This document shows, piece after piece, positions 1 through 14,132 of a stretch of DNA of 64,000 nucleotides. The notes beneath the pieces were generated by a model. It saw only the letters and a list, made by a program, of their open reading frames with translations. It made no database searches and was not told the DNA's origin. Both the position numbers and the translations under genes were made by a program. The DNA is from Eudromia elegans. Its lineage: Eukaryota; Chordata; Aves; Tinamiformes; Tinamidae. How positions within the stretch are numbered: the stretch's first letter is position 1; each line of letters opens with the position of its first letter. Location of the stretch: contig PTEX01000297.1 in the NCBI GenBank assembly GCA_003342815.1, forward strand, positions 390,710 through 454,709. The letters are read 5' to 3'.

Positions 1-18
1 AAAAAAAAAAAAAAAAAA
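1..18. repeat. Poly(A) run at window edge
   Basis: Eighteen A at the very start. It may be the end of a longer tract or of a retroposed sequence outside the window. Confidence 0.85.
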
Positions 19-3000
19 GACCACAGTGAAAAAAACTCTGAAAAGTCAAAGTTTTCCTCACAAAAAATGGGTGATACCACGAATCTAATGAAGATATAAC
101 TTCACATACAACATAATCTTTGGATCACATTGGTCTAATGTCACTATTTAAAGATTTCTAGGAATTTTAAAGTAAAACATATTTTTCCTAATCCTAATTA
201 AGGGTGCATTTGTGGAATTAAGATGATTTTTTATGTTTGTTGCTGCCCTAGAAGTGATTGAGCTAGAGGGATGGCTTCTTTTTGACTTAAGCATGATTTA
301 GTTTTCACATCTTGTGCTATAATTAACTATAATCTAGGTGCCTTAATCTGAATCCAATCCAAAGTTCTTCTGAAAAATATTTTTCCACAATGAATCCAAA
401 TTAGTAGACTTTGAAAGTCTGAAGTGATGTAAAGGCATTGAGAAGGAGTCAGGAAGACTAGGAAATTTAATTGCATGCTGCTTCTTTCCTTGTTCATCCT
501 GTCCCTCAAGATTGTTGATATTTCTGGAAAGAGAAATGAGATGCATCTCAAGATAAATGAGGGGGAAAAAAAAGAAAAGCAACAGAAGTAATGTCAGAAC
601 CTAATAGGGATCCTCATGGAAGGAAATTTTCAAACTACAGATTTGAAGCCTCATGACATCCTCAATATAATAATCTTAAACAGGATCACAGAGGGTTTCC
701 CAAGTTTTGAAAATCAGGCATTATTCTTTCAGTAGTGGAGAGAAACAGGTTGGAAGGTACAACTCTCCAATAGTGGGCAGCTCCACCTCCAACTACGGTA
801 GAATAAATTTTTAGTGGGGAATGAAGTGGGTGGATTTACATCCATACACCCCACCAGCACCACCACCTCCAGTTGTTGAACAAATGACAACTCTTCCCAG
901 GATGTCCTGTGTGAGAGAAATCCTAACTGTTTCAAATTACATCCTGCTTGCTAGGTACTGCTGTGCTGTCAAGTAATTTAGCCCCTTGGTTTGCCTTTTG
1001 GTCTTTACCCACATTGAGTTTTGTCCAATTGCAGGTTCTTTTCTACCCTGAACCAACCAGTTCTTTCTGAGATAACATTTGTATGAAAGTCTAGAGATAG
1101 TTTTTCCCAACAACTGTGTTCAATAGGTAGCTTGAATGAGTCCAGATTGATCTTTCCCCCCAAAAATACCATCAGACCTTATATGCTTAAACATGCCTAC
1201 ATATCCTTATGCTATGCAATGCATATCCTTGTCATCATACTAAATCACAACACAGACCCCCCTTTATTTCATAAAGGACTTACTTGCATAAACATGGACA
1301 AAAAGACAGACCTGAGTGAAGACCTTTGCAGAGGGACAGCCTGCTTTGGGAGAACATATCCCTGAGCAGTGTCAACACAAGCTATTCTCCACTTTATTTA
1401 TATGAATACTATTTCACGGGGGACAGCGAGGTAAGGCAGAAATGTACATTTTAGCTAGAACAACCAATATTGACTCTTGAAATGCCTTTTTTTTCCGTGT
1501 TATTTAATAATGCTGTGCAGCAGAATCTTAGTCTGAGACCTTGACGTGACCCGTGATGAACAATGAGGTGTGTGTGATTTTTTTTGAACAACCCTCAGGG
1601 TTGAACTGCCTGGCTTATACTGGGGTCAAGGCAGACTTATAATAGACTCTAATGTCTTTTCTATTTTGTTCTTTTTGCCATGATAGTGTCTCTGTTAGAT
1701 AAAGCACTTTCAGAGCATTGTCATGTAAGGAGCTTTGATATTGAATTAGCAAACTGTGTAACAACAGGATACAAAAACTAATGCATACTAGACATCTCTA
1801 ACAATAAGCCTCTGTGTCTTTTACCACAAAATGACCTCTTTTTTCCCTTTTCAGTGCAATCAGTCTGTATGAAAAGCTTTGCTTTGCTGTCAGAAATAGA
1901 CCACCACACCTATTAAATGTTGTTCAGCAGAACATGCCTATTGACCTTATAGCAAAAAATAGTTAACAGCAGTCACCTCTCTTGTATTTGTTTCCTTAGA
2001 AATATGTAAAGAATTATATAGACAAATATAATATTAATTCTGTGTTCATGTTGTCTGCTTTTGCTTGACGCTGGATCCATGATGAATAATACTAGATCTC
2101 TGCGCTGCCACATCACACAGCTGCACTATTTTCTTCAGATCAGACCCAAGCACTTGACTGCATTTGTCAAATTAGCACCGAATACGGAGATTATGTCACC
2201 TTTGTGCTGCCTGAAGTACAGCAGGGAGCATCTGATCTGCTAAGAAGCCTCATGGTATGCTGTTATCCTGCGGATATTTCTGAAGAGGCAGACCAAGTGC
2301 AATTCAGAGCAGCACGGCATGTTCCAGGCAGGGATGCTTTTAACCGTGTACTAACGCTAGGTTCCCTCAAATGTTCAGCTAGCAACCACGGTGCTTGCCT
2401 AGCCTGAGCTGACCTTTAAAGATGCTTTTTTTTTTTTTTCTGCCTTGACCTATGAGATAAGTTATCTGCAATCCTTTAAAGTTCTTCCTCAAAATTTATA
2501 TGTGGCAAGGACAAGAAATAGCCAGCAATTATACCGTTGCCCTGAGTATTTTCTCTATGTCTGGCCACAGAAAAAAAATCTAGTATACCATGAAGATGCT
2601 GTTACTGAGGGCAAAATTAAAGCCAGGTTGTCTGAAAACTTAATTCCTCATGGGTAGAATTCTCTCTCCTTTGTTCATATAATAAATAAGATTTTTTAAA
2701 TTCTATCCACCTTTCTTACTTGGATCATGTTAAGCATACAGCCATATTAATAATGTCCTGATAATTAATTTAATCATTTATTAAGCATTTAATAACAACA
2801 GATGCACATTTCTTCATCTCCATATTTATCCACCAAGTTGCTTTGCAGGGATGAAAATTTCTCACTTATGGATGTGATAATTTCTAAAGAATAGCCACCT
2901 TTTAAGGTGTTGACTGTTTTTTAAGAGTAAATATTAATAACTTGTAATACTCACTGAATATTTTTGATCACTGGTCTTTATTCAAGGAGTTGTTTATAGG

Positions 3001-3204
3001 CTTCAGCTCTGACTCAGTGTGATACCTGTCACATATGGTATATAGTTTGGCTAAAGATTATTGACAGACTGTTGGTTACTGTGATTTGTCACAGCTACAG
3101 CAGTTTGCACAAAATCATTGTGTGCCTTTATCTATTTTATAAGTGGCACTGATTGTGCTTGTGTGATATGCTCTCAAACATATAAGTAATGATACTTTTA
3201 ATAG

Positions 3205-3232
3205 AAAAAAAAAAAATTTTTTTTTTTTTTTT
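3205..3232. repeat. A12-T16 homopolymer junction
   Basis: Twelve A followed directly by sixteen T; self-complementary over 24 bases. Confidence 0.95.
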
Positions 3233-6200
3233 AAACTGATATGGTAACATAATGTAAAGTAATGTCTTGGCTACTCCAAAGTTTATGGCAAAATCTCACT
3301 TCCTTTCCCAATGCCAGGAAAAAAAAAAAGGTTATATTTTCTGTATGGAAAGTCTAATAAGTACAATATATTCTTATTACGGTGTGGCTCCTGGAGATAT
3401 GGGACACATTGTTCATAAAACAGGAAAGGAGCAGAAACTAGTAAATATAGAAGCTGACTACATGACTACAAAAACAATAAAAGAAGTTATCTAAATAGCT
3501 GGCATGAACCAGAATCAGAAGTAGGAAAATTTTATAAGTGGCTATTTGTTCTTAAAGAATAGTCTTTTCTTATAATCCATACAGAAGCATCTGCTTTTCT
3601 ATTTCTTCACCTTTGAAAGCTTGTGACCTGGTGCAAGGGCTGCCATGCAGCTGTGAGCACTAGTAACCTACTCATAATAATGCTTCAGGTTCATTTCCCA
3701 AGCAAATCAAGCAGGGGCATCAACACCATGCTGGTTTGATGGGCTTAGGCAAATCTAGGAAATATTAACCTGAGATTAGATGCTTAAGGTTTATAAGGTT
3801 TCTGAAGCATCTGAGCACCTTGCTCATATGGATCCTGCACCTACGACTCCATTCAAAGATATGGAAGTGCTATAGTCTCCTTTTACAAAAAGCAAATATG
3901 TGGACAAAAATTTCTAATTTCTAATTTTAGCTTCTGACAGCACAATGCTAGATGGGATTTTTTAACTTGATAACTGAAAAATGACCAACTGCAGGCCACT
4001 GAAATATCAGAAATTATCAGAAATCTGTGACTAAACCTAGATTATCAATGTCTTAACCATACGGTCACCTTTCCTTTCTCAGAAGTGATGGCTTCATTTT
4101 TAAATCACAGATGCACAAAACCCATGACACCAATATCTACTGTGGACAGAGCTGTATGTTTTTATTGGATGACAGCAGAAACATAATTTCTGGTGGGTAA
4201 AATTCTTGCACATAAGTATTACTTAGATTTGATTCACAAAAAAAGAGAATGAGAAAACTTATTCACTGGGGGGATAGAAGGGAAAAGGAGTGGATACACG
4301 GAATGTTGGAATTGATGCCTAGTTCCCCAGATCCCTAGCTGTATTCAGAAGGAAGCAAGCTATAATGAGACTCTGCTTTGATGCTGTAGATAGAGCCTGC
4401 CATTTTAAAGATATAACCTGCCTGTAACCTATTTGTCTTGTGCTGTTCTCACTAAGCTAAAAACAGGCAAAATACAAATGAAGAATGTATTTTTTAACAA
4501 GCTCTTGACAACAGAGATACCTCTTTGCATTTCCTGTTCATAGCTTTTGTCAAACAGAGAATAGTATTTCAAAATATTGAACTGATTTAAGAAGCTTCTG
4601 AAGCTAAGCAATATAGGGTTTTGTAAACCTATTGTGTGGGGAGAACAGCTATAATTTAGTGGATTACATTTGAGCCTAAGAAACAGCAGGCTGCAGCTTG
4701 CTGCTTGAATCTCCCCTTAGGAGCAATGCGAGTTTGAGCTGGAGGCTAGTTGCTCTCTGAACTTCAGTTACCTGACTTGTCTGTTCAATGAGGAAGGCAA
4801 AGCTGTGAACTAAAAGCTCAATAGGTGAACAAGGCAATATGAAATCTAAATTATGAGCAAAACTGGGCTTGACCAGAGATTTTCCACCTTTAATCCTTTT
4901 TTTTTTTCTATTATTATTATTTTATTTTACTTTTATTTTCTCCTGAGCTTGAATAGTCGAGAGATTAATTCCATGAAGGGGAAAAAAAAAGAAATACCAT
5001 CTCTAGAGAGAGCTTTCTCTTTCAAAGATTCTTGGGGTTTAAAACCATTTGCAGTATGGGTCTAAAAGACAAATGGCTATACGGAAATTCCCCAGGAATT
5101 TGCTCTTTGGGAAAATTTATTTTACGGATTGTTTGAAGTCTTGCTTTGACATACAAAGTCAGCATTTCAATTAGCATACTTATTTTCCGCCTGCTCTGAG
5201 ACTATTCTAGTATATCTAAGGACCTTCTACTTCCCCCAAACTATCATCTAGTGCTTTGCAGTCAAACAAAATGATGAAGTGGAGACTTCTTTTAGGCAAT
5301 TTAAGCAGTATTAGTAAAGAGTAATTATGTAATATCAGTAAACTGGGCAATTCTTTCATAATAGGCCTCATGGTATTAAGTCTGTTGAATCTGATTCAAA
5401 GGAACAAGAACTTACTCCTTGGAGACTGAGAGTTAAGTTAGTGAGTAGAGTTTCCATCTAGCTTAGGGTCAGAGTGGACATGGCCATGATGATAAATTAG
5501 TCTGTTCGTCTACATAACACTTGTCATAGAAGTTCTCTAGGGGAAAAGACTTCATATGATAGCTAATTCATCACAATCTTATACACATTTTTCCAGGGTA
5601 TTAGTTACACTTGCAGATAAAAGGTATACCATGTTCTAATTTTGCTTAGGTTAATGCTCCTAGGTATTGCATTTTATTGTGCCTTCATCAGATTAAAGAG
5701 TTTTTTGCTCTCAGAGAACTTTGCCTTTGCAGGTGGTACTCTTGACCTCTTTGATAGAAATACATAGTTCTGGATTCCTTATTGCTTCAGTCTACTACTG
5801 AAATGTGCTCGTCAGTCACTCCTGATGCTGACTCATTCAGTTCATTATCTGAAGCTTTCTCTTCCCCTATCTTTTTATCCTCCTTCCCAAAATTTCACAC
5901 AATGTCGGGATCTTCCCATCACAACAGAAGACATTGTGAGTCACGGGGAACTGCAATAAAACACAACCCTTCCCAAGTATTAGGATTTCATCTCTTTACC
6001 AGATTCAAGTCTCAGCTTTAGGTCTTTGGATTTCAGAAACTTCAGAAAGAGAGAGAGGAGAGCTGGCTAAAGATAAAGGGAAACTCCACACAATTTAGAT
6101 TTTTAGTGAGTGTTTTCATGAGAGAGTTGACATGGCACATCCACGTTGAGAGCAATATCAATAGCTGAAGTGTATAGGATTATTTATTTGCTTCTTTTTA

Positions 6201-9200
6201 AGCAACCTGGCATATGTAGAAAAAAATTAAAAGAAGTTTCTTTCTCAAGACTCTTTGGGGACTGTGTTGAAAGGCAAGAAAATTAATTGCTTATATGACA
6301 ATAATACTTCATTATGGGCATGGACTAAAGCACATGTTCATTTAAAAATAGAAAGTGCTTCTATGAGATGCAGCTGAACAAAAAGAAAGATAAAATATTC
6401 AGCATCTAAGCAGAAAATTCTATGCGTAGATAAAAAGCAATTTTAGAGTGACAGATAAAAAGTTCTCTATGAAATGATGAAGCACTGACATGGTTAATTA
6501 TCAGAAACCCCACAGATTAAATATCTAAACTGACATGAACCCAAAAGTACTGACATGAGCTTCTTATTCTATTTACACTGCTATTTTTTCCCCCTAAACC
6601 CACTAAACCTCTGAGGATCAGAGCTGGTTTAATTCCTTTTCAATTCAATCTTGAAGGAAGTTATTCCATAGAAACATTTGTTGAATAATGTATTTGGATG
6701 AAAACCGCTCAATCAGTGCTAGGAATGTACAATGTTTGAAATTGCATGTGAATATTCATTGAAAGATGTTGTGTACTTGATGTAGTTCGTGGACTGTTCA
6801 CAACAAGAGATCAGTTATCAAACCACATGACAGAAAGGTATATGATCACAACAACAGTTGAATGCAGAAAGTGATTTTCTAAAGAAACCATGAAATTTGG
6901 TTTATATATAACTATACTACTTTAGCTGTCAACTTAGAAATAATGAGCCATCATACCAAAAATTCAGTGTTCTCTTAGGAAAAAAAACTTCTTGAATGAA
7001 CTATTTAACTCTTAAACCTCGGATATATGATTTAGTAGTCTGAAAATGTAAAAATATACAGTGGACATCATCACCAAATTAAATTATAGAATTATATTTA
7101 GTTAATGCAATGACACAGAGATGGGTGAGGAAAGTATGCTGTTCATGCAGGTTTCAAAACACTGAACTCCCTCTTGAGAGAATGTGTTTTAGTCTTACGA
7201 TTTTATTTTTTGAATAATAGCAGACTGGTGGTAGTACTTTGTACGAAGCAGGGGACCCAAGACCTCAGCTTTGCATAGCTTCAAGGAGTGTGGTGTTCAA
7301 GGAATCAGCAGATCTCAGACATAACCTCTTGCAGGGGGTAATTAGGAAAATTAATCTCCATCCCTCTTGTTTAAACAGAGCCTTGGCACAATAAAAATGC
7401 ACCATCTCATGAAGCCATAGAAAGGAGGCCATAAAAAAGACAGACTAGAAAAAGAAGTTTAGTTGGTCTAAGCATATCAGGAAATTGTGGGCCAAGAATG
7501 ACTTAGAAAGTTTGTCATTACCTCTTTTGTTTTTCCATTCTTACTGGCTTTGGATGAAAGTATCTAAGCATTCATCCCAGACAGGAATTACTGTGCATGT
7601 CCTATACATTACTTTAGATTCCTATAGGAAGCCTTGGATATCTCCAGCAGAACTTTTTTTTTTTTTTTTTGTCCATTAGAACCCAATTTCTACCTGTAAA
7701 ATGTTGTGTGAACAACATGAATGTGATACGGTGTGTGAACATCTGTTAGTTGAACTACCGCCAAAATGTTCATTTTTTCATAATTACTGTCACAAATCTT
7801 TCTTGTAAGTATCCAGAAATTCCTCATAAAAACTGATTTTTTTTTTTGCAGTTCTGGCGAGGAGTTAATTATTTGAGTTACATTTAGATTGTTTTCTTCA
7901 AGGGCATGAATGATCTTGAAAATACTTTTCTCTCTCTCTTTAATTTTTTTTTCTGAGGACATAAATTTTCAAATTATTTTAGTATTTGGTTCTTACACAT
8001 ACAATGTTTGAATAGTCCTTCACATTTCTTTTTATATATGCTCAGCTAAATTTTATTTTCTCTGTTCATTTCTTATCTTAATCCTAGGTAATGAAAATAT
8101 TTGGATGACCATCTCTATCTTGAAAGGGAAATAGAGGGTGTATGCACACAAACAAACAAGCATATTTGAAGGACTAATAAAGGTGACAATTACACTAAAA
8201 GGAAAAAATACAAGCTTAAAGGTTGTGGAGAAAAAGAACAAAAAATAAAAGAAAGAATGTAACAGCAAAATAGTTCAGCATGTGGTGTAAGAGTAGACAA
8301 GTGACCTGGGGAAAAATAGGGAAAGGACTATAAAGCAGAACTGAGGTAAAATTTGAAAGGGAAACTTCAACATATCTTTAAAGTTTTTTTTGGCTTTTGT
8401 TTTGTGTTGTTTTGTTTTGAACACCTGCAGAATTAAAAAGAAAAAGGGAGAAGTTTTGTTTGCAATGCTATTATGAAAGAAGTATAAATCTACCAAAAAC
8501 CTAGCAACAATCTGTTTTGTAATGTATTCTTATTGGGGTAAATATGGGAATGACCCAGCTTGATTTCATTAGTGTTCAGTTACAATAACAGCAACAACAG
8601 CAGCAAGGCAACCCAGATTTTTAGAGGAAGTGGTCAGAAGGAGAAGTGATAAAAGGAGAATGAAACATATGCTTTATTTTTTTTTCTGGAAAGGAAAAGG
8701 GTAGATTTTAAGAGAGAGAAGAAATAAAAGATATAAAGTCAGGAAAAAATGAAATGCAAATACTACACTGAAAGGAAAAATAATGAACAGAAGAGAAGAG
8801 AAATTCTAGACTAATCACATACCAATCCGTTTTTTAATTAATGAATTAAATGAATTTGCTTAAATGAATTTGCAGGAAACTTAGCCTGTAGTAGAGCATT
8901 TGGCACTTGGATCGTTATTCAGTGATATCTGTTTGTGTCATTAATGTTTTTGGAAGGGAACACTATTGTCCTGAGACCTTTGCTGGCAGTGTGCAAGGAG
9001 AAGATGCTGGTCAAGTAGATGGTGTGGACCTCTGATTTCTCCTTGCTTATTTTACTTTCTCAAAACCCCATATAATTCACAGGAGTTCATCAGCTGTGGC
9101 CATCATCCCTACAAGTGCTCTGCTTTCTGTTCCTGGTCTTTTGTGCACAGATGGGATGAACACTGCAGAAGGCATGTGGCCTCTCAGGATGGAGATAAGG

Positions 9201-9304
9201 AACATCTTGGGAGTAAGAAAAGGCCTATTGATCTTGGAAATGCTTATGAATGTCAGAAGCTCCAGTTTTATGAGCTCCTATGTTCTTTTTATCGTACTCT
9301 GTCC

Positions 9305-9329
<25 letters not shown>
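9305..9329. repeat. Poly(A), 25 bases
   Basis: Uninterrupted A run. Open frames of 113 and 74 codons that cross it are low-complexity K runs joined to unrelated sequence, so it is not taken as a gene. I see no retrocopy upstream of it. Confidence 0.9.
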
Positions 9330-9335
<6 letters not shown>

Positions 9336-12300
9336 TACTTTGGTCAACACAAAGTTCTTTTGAGTAAAGCATATGTGTTAGGAAGGAGAAATGAAAGCTT
9401 TGAAATAATGAAGGTACCAGCTAGCAGGTGGTCTTAGCATGTAGTTATTAGCTAAAGGTTTTTTGTACTCAAGAATGGTATTCAAGTGAAAAACATTGTT
9501 TATTTATTGGGAAACAACTGTTTTTCAACTGTAACTCTTGAGACCTATGTTTGTATGAAAGCTTTGTTGATAGACACATGGACAGCATTATTTATACACC
9601 TAACTAAGCTCTAATGACCTCCTATACAAACGTCCTTAAACAAGAAAGAGACAGGATAAAGAATTTTGAAAGGCAGAGGGATTATCTTTTAGAAGTATAT
9701 CATAACATTGATGAAACTGTCCTTGTGATAATAATGAAATGAAGGCTGAGCATTATGATGGGCAAGGCAATAAGTAAATATAGATAAAAGTAATCCTAAA
9801 TTATAATCCTATTAAAAACTCTTCCAAAAGGGATAACTTTCTTCTGGGCCTTACAGTAAAACAGGAAGTCCATTTCACAAGAAATTTGGTACAATGAAAA
9901 ATCTTCATTGACACCTTTTTAATTTTTTTGAGTAATCAAAATTAATCAGAATAAAGTGGTATGACAGAACCCTGGTGCTGTCGGAGGGAAAGAAGGGTGA
10001 TATCTTTCGGATTGCCATTATAAACCTGGCAGCAGAGAAAAGGAGGAAAGAAATTACAGCTTTAGTCACATTTATACGAACATCTGTTCTGTAGTCCCTG
10101 GAGTTGGCAGCGTTGCCTGGTGTTTCTCTGCAGAGAGTTAATTAGCAGCCTGGAGGACACCAAAAATATCAGAAAGGAAAAGCAAGACCCCACAGTTAAT
10201 AGTAGAGAGATGTTTAGATTTTAGATGGTCTAGTTAATACCTGACACCCACCCAGCTGTTGAGTTACTCAGGTACAACCTGTGATAAATCCAGTCAAAAA
10301 GAAAGAATTGACACAGGACACCAGCTGTTGAAACCCAGAATGGCTATGGCATGTTTGTTTTTTACTTTTTCTTTTTTTTTTTTTCTCTCCAATTTCTAAT
10401 TCAGCTGTTGGCAAGGTGAAAATTGCCAGACTCATAAAGATTCCCTAGACGGGAATCCAGAGTACATTAATTTCTGGGAAAAAAACAAAAACAAAAAACC
10501 CCCTGCTGTTCCTGGAAATAAAAGTCTATATGAATTCTGATCTAGAAAAGGAAGGATCATGATCACTAAAAAACATAAAAAGTTATAGGATAAGGGTTTA
10601 TTTTCTTGTAATCAGTGTAAAAAGTTATACTAATTACCTTTTTCATCATTCATACAATGATCTTGATGCTACCATGACTGCAGACAGCATTTTCTTATTT
10701 ATACTTGCAAAGCTTCAGTGGAAACATACTGGTGAACTGAGTCTTATTTTAAACCACCACATAAATGCTTTAAAAAGAAATCTCAGAAAAGTTCTATTTA
10801 TAATTTTTATGGAAAAAAATAAGCTGATAAGCTTTATTTATCTGCTTCTTCATAGATACTAGCTATAAAAACAGGCTATTCTTACTTAGTGCCTTATATT
10901 TTACTATGAAATAGTAATCAGAAAGTGTTTTTAAAATGTGCAAGAAAGAGAATCTGTAGAGAATACAGATAATAATTTTAGCAAGAGAAAGCTTGAAATA
11001 CAAAGAGCAGGGCAAGATCAGAAAGCAAATGGGAAACTGTATCTAACACAGAGATAGAAGACATGAAGATAAATTGAAGCTTGAGGGAAAGATGAAAAGG
11101 GAAGGGACAAAACTAATAATTTATTTACCAATCTATTAATCTAAAATTGTAATTTATATATCCATTGCTCCCACTCTGTGCTGTGTGTGACTAAACTTTC
11201 ATCAATACGGTATAAAGACATTAAGTGGTTGAGCTTTGTTCTACTTTACCCTGGAATGACTGAAGAATATTTTATGAATTGTTGTTCTTGCTTCACATCT
11301 ACCCCTCCTGAAAGTGAGGTGACAGCAAGAAAGCTGAGCAGAGGTTGTTATTTTCATACTTGGCTCTGATCTCTTTGCCTTGACTGCAACCAGAAATGGG
11401 GGTTCAAGAGCCAGCTACAGCAAAGTGAACTCATCATGAAAATGAATTTTGCCAAAGCTTCCTAAACAGGTAAGAATAAATAATATTAATAATTTATTTC
11501 AGGAAAATTTCCTTCCAGGATGACACTAGCTAGAGAATGGGCCAATAGAGATATGAGCCCTTCTGATCTTAGTCCATACTGGCAACGGATAAAGCTTCCC
11601 CAAGACTGTGATAGAAAAAGAACTTTGGTTCCCATCTGCCACCTCACAGGAGCAAGCGAGTTCTCTAGGGACTTTTGGGTCTCTCTCATTGCAGCAGACA
11701 CAGCACTGATCAAAAGAAAAAAATAAAATCACATGGTTCTGGACATTACAATAGTCTTAGTTTTTTGGCGCACTTTTGCATGCTGTGTAATTGACTTTAA
11801 TCATCCACAGTCTTTGCTGTGCATTATTCATCTCTTTGACTCCACTATTTACACATAATAATAATCATATTGCTTCATTCTGGACAACACAGGACCTCAT
11901 ACATCTTATTGATGTCAATATATATTTCATTATTAACAATCTTTTTACAAAATCAATAAAAAAGTTTACATTTGCCATCTATGTAATAATTTTCTTACAG
12001 TGATTTCAAAGCATTTCATAAAGATATTGTTCCTACTCTTCATACACTGAAGCTGATTTCCAAGAATAAATGAATCACCTAGTTCATCAGTTTTATAGAT
12101 GACATTGGAGCTTTCACTATCCTGATTTATAATCCTGCATTATCTAGATTCCTGCAGAGAAGAATATGGAGTAAAAATACTAAAGCTGAAAGAACCTACA
12201 AGCAGAATTATCTATCACATTCTTGATAAAAACAACAGGATTTGTTGAAGAATATTTTTCATCAACACTATGTGAAATAGTGAAGTAGTAACACGTAAAA

Positions 12301-12531
12301 TTAAAAGAGAAAAAGCCCATACTCCTCAAATCATGTTAAAAGACAGATTTGTGTTGAGAATGGTAAACTCAACTTGAATGAAATTTTCTAATATGGACAG
12401 GTAAACCCATATATCTTCATGTTTTTACACTGTAAATACCACCTTAGTAATCCACTTTAAAGAAAATCCGGAATAAAACATATTTTAAATGGTAGGACCA
12501 ATTTTAATGATATATTTAACCATTCAGTTTC

Positions 12532-12537
12532 TTTATT
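12532..12537 (-). terminator. Candidate polyadenylation signal for the TAS2R gene
   Basis: The plus strand reads TTTATT, which is AATAAA on the minus strand, about 565 bases downstream of the TAS2R stop codon. The distance suits a 3' UTR, but this hexamer is common by chance in such AT-rich DNA. Confidence 0.2.
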
Positions 12538-13101
12538 ACACATATTGGAATCCTAACACAAATAAACCTGATTTGGGAAATAATTCTGTTACATCAGTCA
12601 ATCAGCTATATGTTTCCCTATCTTAATTTTCCCCAAGATTCTATTTTAGAATTTTTTTTTCCGTATTCAAATGCACATTCTGTTTATATGTGCATTGGAG
12701 AGCATGAGTTTCATTCAGTTTTAAGCTTCTCAGGTGAAAGGTCTTTCAGCAGAAGACTAGTAAATATGAGCTCTGTAAATTTTATCTTTTAGCCCTGTTT
12801 TCTTCCATTCAAAAGTATCATAAAACTAGCAACCTTTAAGAGCCTGAAATCCCAATGGGATTTGTCATATAAGTACATCATTTTCTTTCTTACTCTTGAT
12901 TAAATAAGATATTAGAAGAACAGGACATTTGATAGTTGTGTGAAAAAATGTTTCCAAATGTTCTAAAATACTAAAGAGGTCTAATCAAAGAATTATCTGA
13001 AAGATGGAACTTCTTTGACTAAGAAAAAAAAAGCCAGTGGGACAATACATGCATAAAAGTCTTGATTCCAGATTTATGTTTGAGAAGTTTTTTAATATGA
13101 G

Positions 13102-14037
13102 TTAGAAAGTCACATTTTCAAAACAACACTTAAAATACTGGAAGAACGTCCTGAATTCTGATTTCAGTTTTGAATTGACTATAATCAGGATAATAGAGTG
13201 TACTGAAGGATATGCTCCAGCTACAACTAAAGAAACTGCAACCTTCCAAACATCTTTACTTTGAGAAGTTGATAGTGTCAACAAAATTTGAGCTGCAAAG
13301 CCAGAAATATAGAGGACCAAGAAAGAAATAATAGATTTAATGGCAGTTAGGTGAACATCTATCAAAGGATCCCTGAAACTATTTATATAGCGTTGCATCT
13401 TCTTGGTATGTTTCCATAGTGAATCAATTAACAGGGCTGAAGTCAACACAGATAGTACTAGAGGAATAAAACAACCTGTAAAGTAAAGAAGTAGTAGGTA
13501 CAGGTGTGAGCTATCCCAGTTAGTAATATGTTCTGTGCTATTCTCTCTACAGTTCCCAGTTGAACTGCAGAGGTATGTGCTGGGTGTAGTCCATAATAAT
13601 GGGAAAGAGGTCATGGAAGAGACTATCAGTGATCCTAGAAGCAGCCATGGAACCATCCCAGAAATCCTGAGTTTCATTTGCAGCAACAGCCGTTGGTTGA
13701 AATTGGTAATTTTTACACAGTAGAGGACATAGAGCCAGGTGCTGAACCAGAGACTGGCATGATTTACAAACATCCATACAGCACCAAAAGCTTTGTACAT
13801 AGAAGCCAACTTAGTCATGTCTGTAAAGTAGAGACTATGAATATGTATCATTATTGTCACCTGCAAGATACATCTTGATGTGCTCAGGAAGATCAGGATC
13901 ATATCAGCTGAAGAGATGCTTTTATTTTTAATCCAGTTAATGATATTAATAATTGCAATAAATCCATTTCCTGTAAATCCAACAATGACTTCAGCTGCTA
14001 CAATGGTTATTGAAATGATGAGAACGGGTGGCAACAT
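13102..14037 (-). CDS. TAS2R: Bitter taste receptor, TAS2R family (intact, single exon)
   Basis: This 311-residue frame has seven hydrophobic segments and no extracellular N-terminal domain, as in TAS2R receptors, which are intronless and usually about 290-330 residues. Family motifs appear in order. TM1 carries EVIVGFTGNGFI (residues 16-27). TM2 carries LSTSR (51-55), matching the family LAxSR. TM3 carries NHASLWFSTWL (92-102) followed by LYCVKI (105-110). TM4 carries WLLLGSL (131-137). TM5 and loop 3 carry SLWKHTKKMQ (206-215) and RDPLIDVHLTAIKS (222-235). TM7 carries YPSVHSIILI (276-285), then NSKLK (288-292). Extracellular loop 2 has an N-glycosylation sequon at Asn166 (NST), where family members often have one. 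The start is the first Met and lies directly before TM1, and A is at -3. Family knowledge says it couples bitter ligands to gustducin-type G proteins at the plasma membrane. The family is certain, but the member number (for example a TAS2R40-like or TAS2R7-like bird gene) is not. The ligand cannot be inferred. Confidence 0.96.
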   Translation of the reverse strand: MLPPVLIISITIVAAEVIVGFTGNGFIAIINIINWIKNKSISSADMILIFLSTSRCILQVTIMIHIHSLYFTDMTKLASMYKAFGAVWMFVNHASLWFSTWLYVLYCVKITNFNQRLLLQMKLRISGMVPWLLLGSLIVSSMTSFPLLWTTPSTYLCSSTGNCRENSTEHITNWDSSHLYLLLLYFTGCFIPLVLSVLTSALLIDSLWKHTKKMQRYINSFRDPLIDVHLTAIKSIISFLVLYISGFAAQILLTLSTSQSKDVWKVAVSLVVAGAYPSVHSIILIIVNSKLKSEFRTFFQYFKCCFENVTF

Positions 14038-14132
14038 CTTTCTTCTTTGCTCACCTCTGCCTGCTTAGCTGATGGAGCTGTGCAAGAGGTTGGGCAGACC
14101 AGATGTCATCTGACTAGCTGTAGGACCCAGCC

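Larger units (their letters stand above)
19..12531. other. Intergenic DNA, no gene recognised
   Basis: AT-rich sequence with short open frames (under 115 codons) that show no domain, biased composition or splice-like organisation I can defend. Beyond the homopolymer runs listed separately, it holds short T runs near 2428 and 7658. I recognised no CR1 or LTR sequence here. Confidence 0.6.

Noticed and set aside
9096-9437. 113-codon frame crossing a poly(A) run
   Set aside because: A 25-base A tract gives a K run joining unrelated sequence; no domain, and no sign of a retrocopied gene upstream.
13535-13878. Open frames overlapping the receptor gene on either strand
   Set aside because: They are shadows of the TAS2R coding sequence with no independent motifs.
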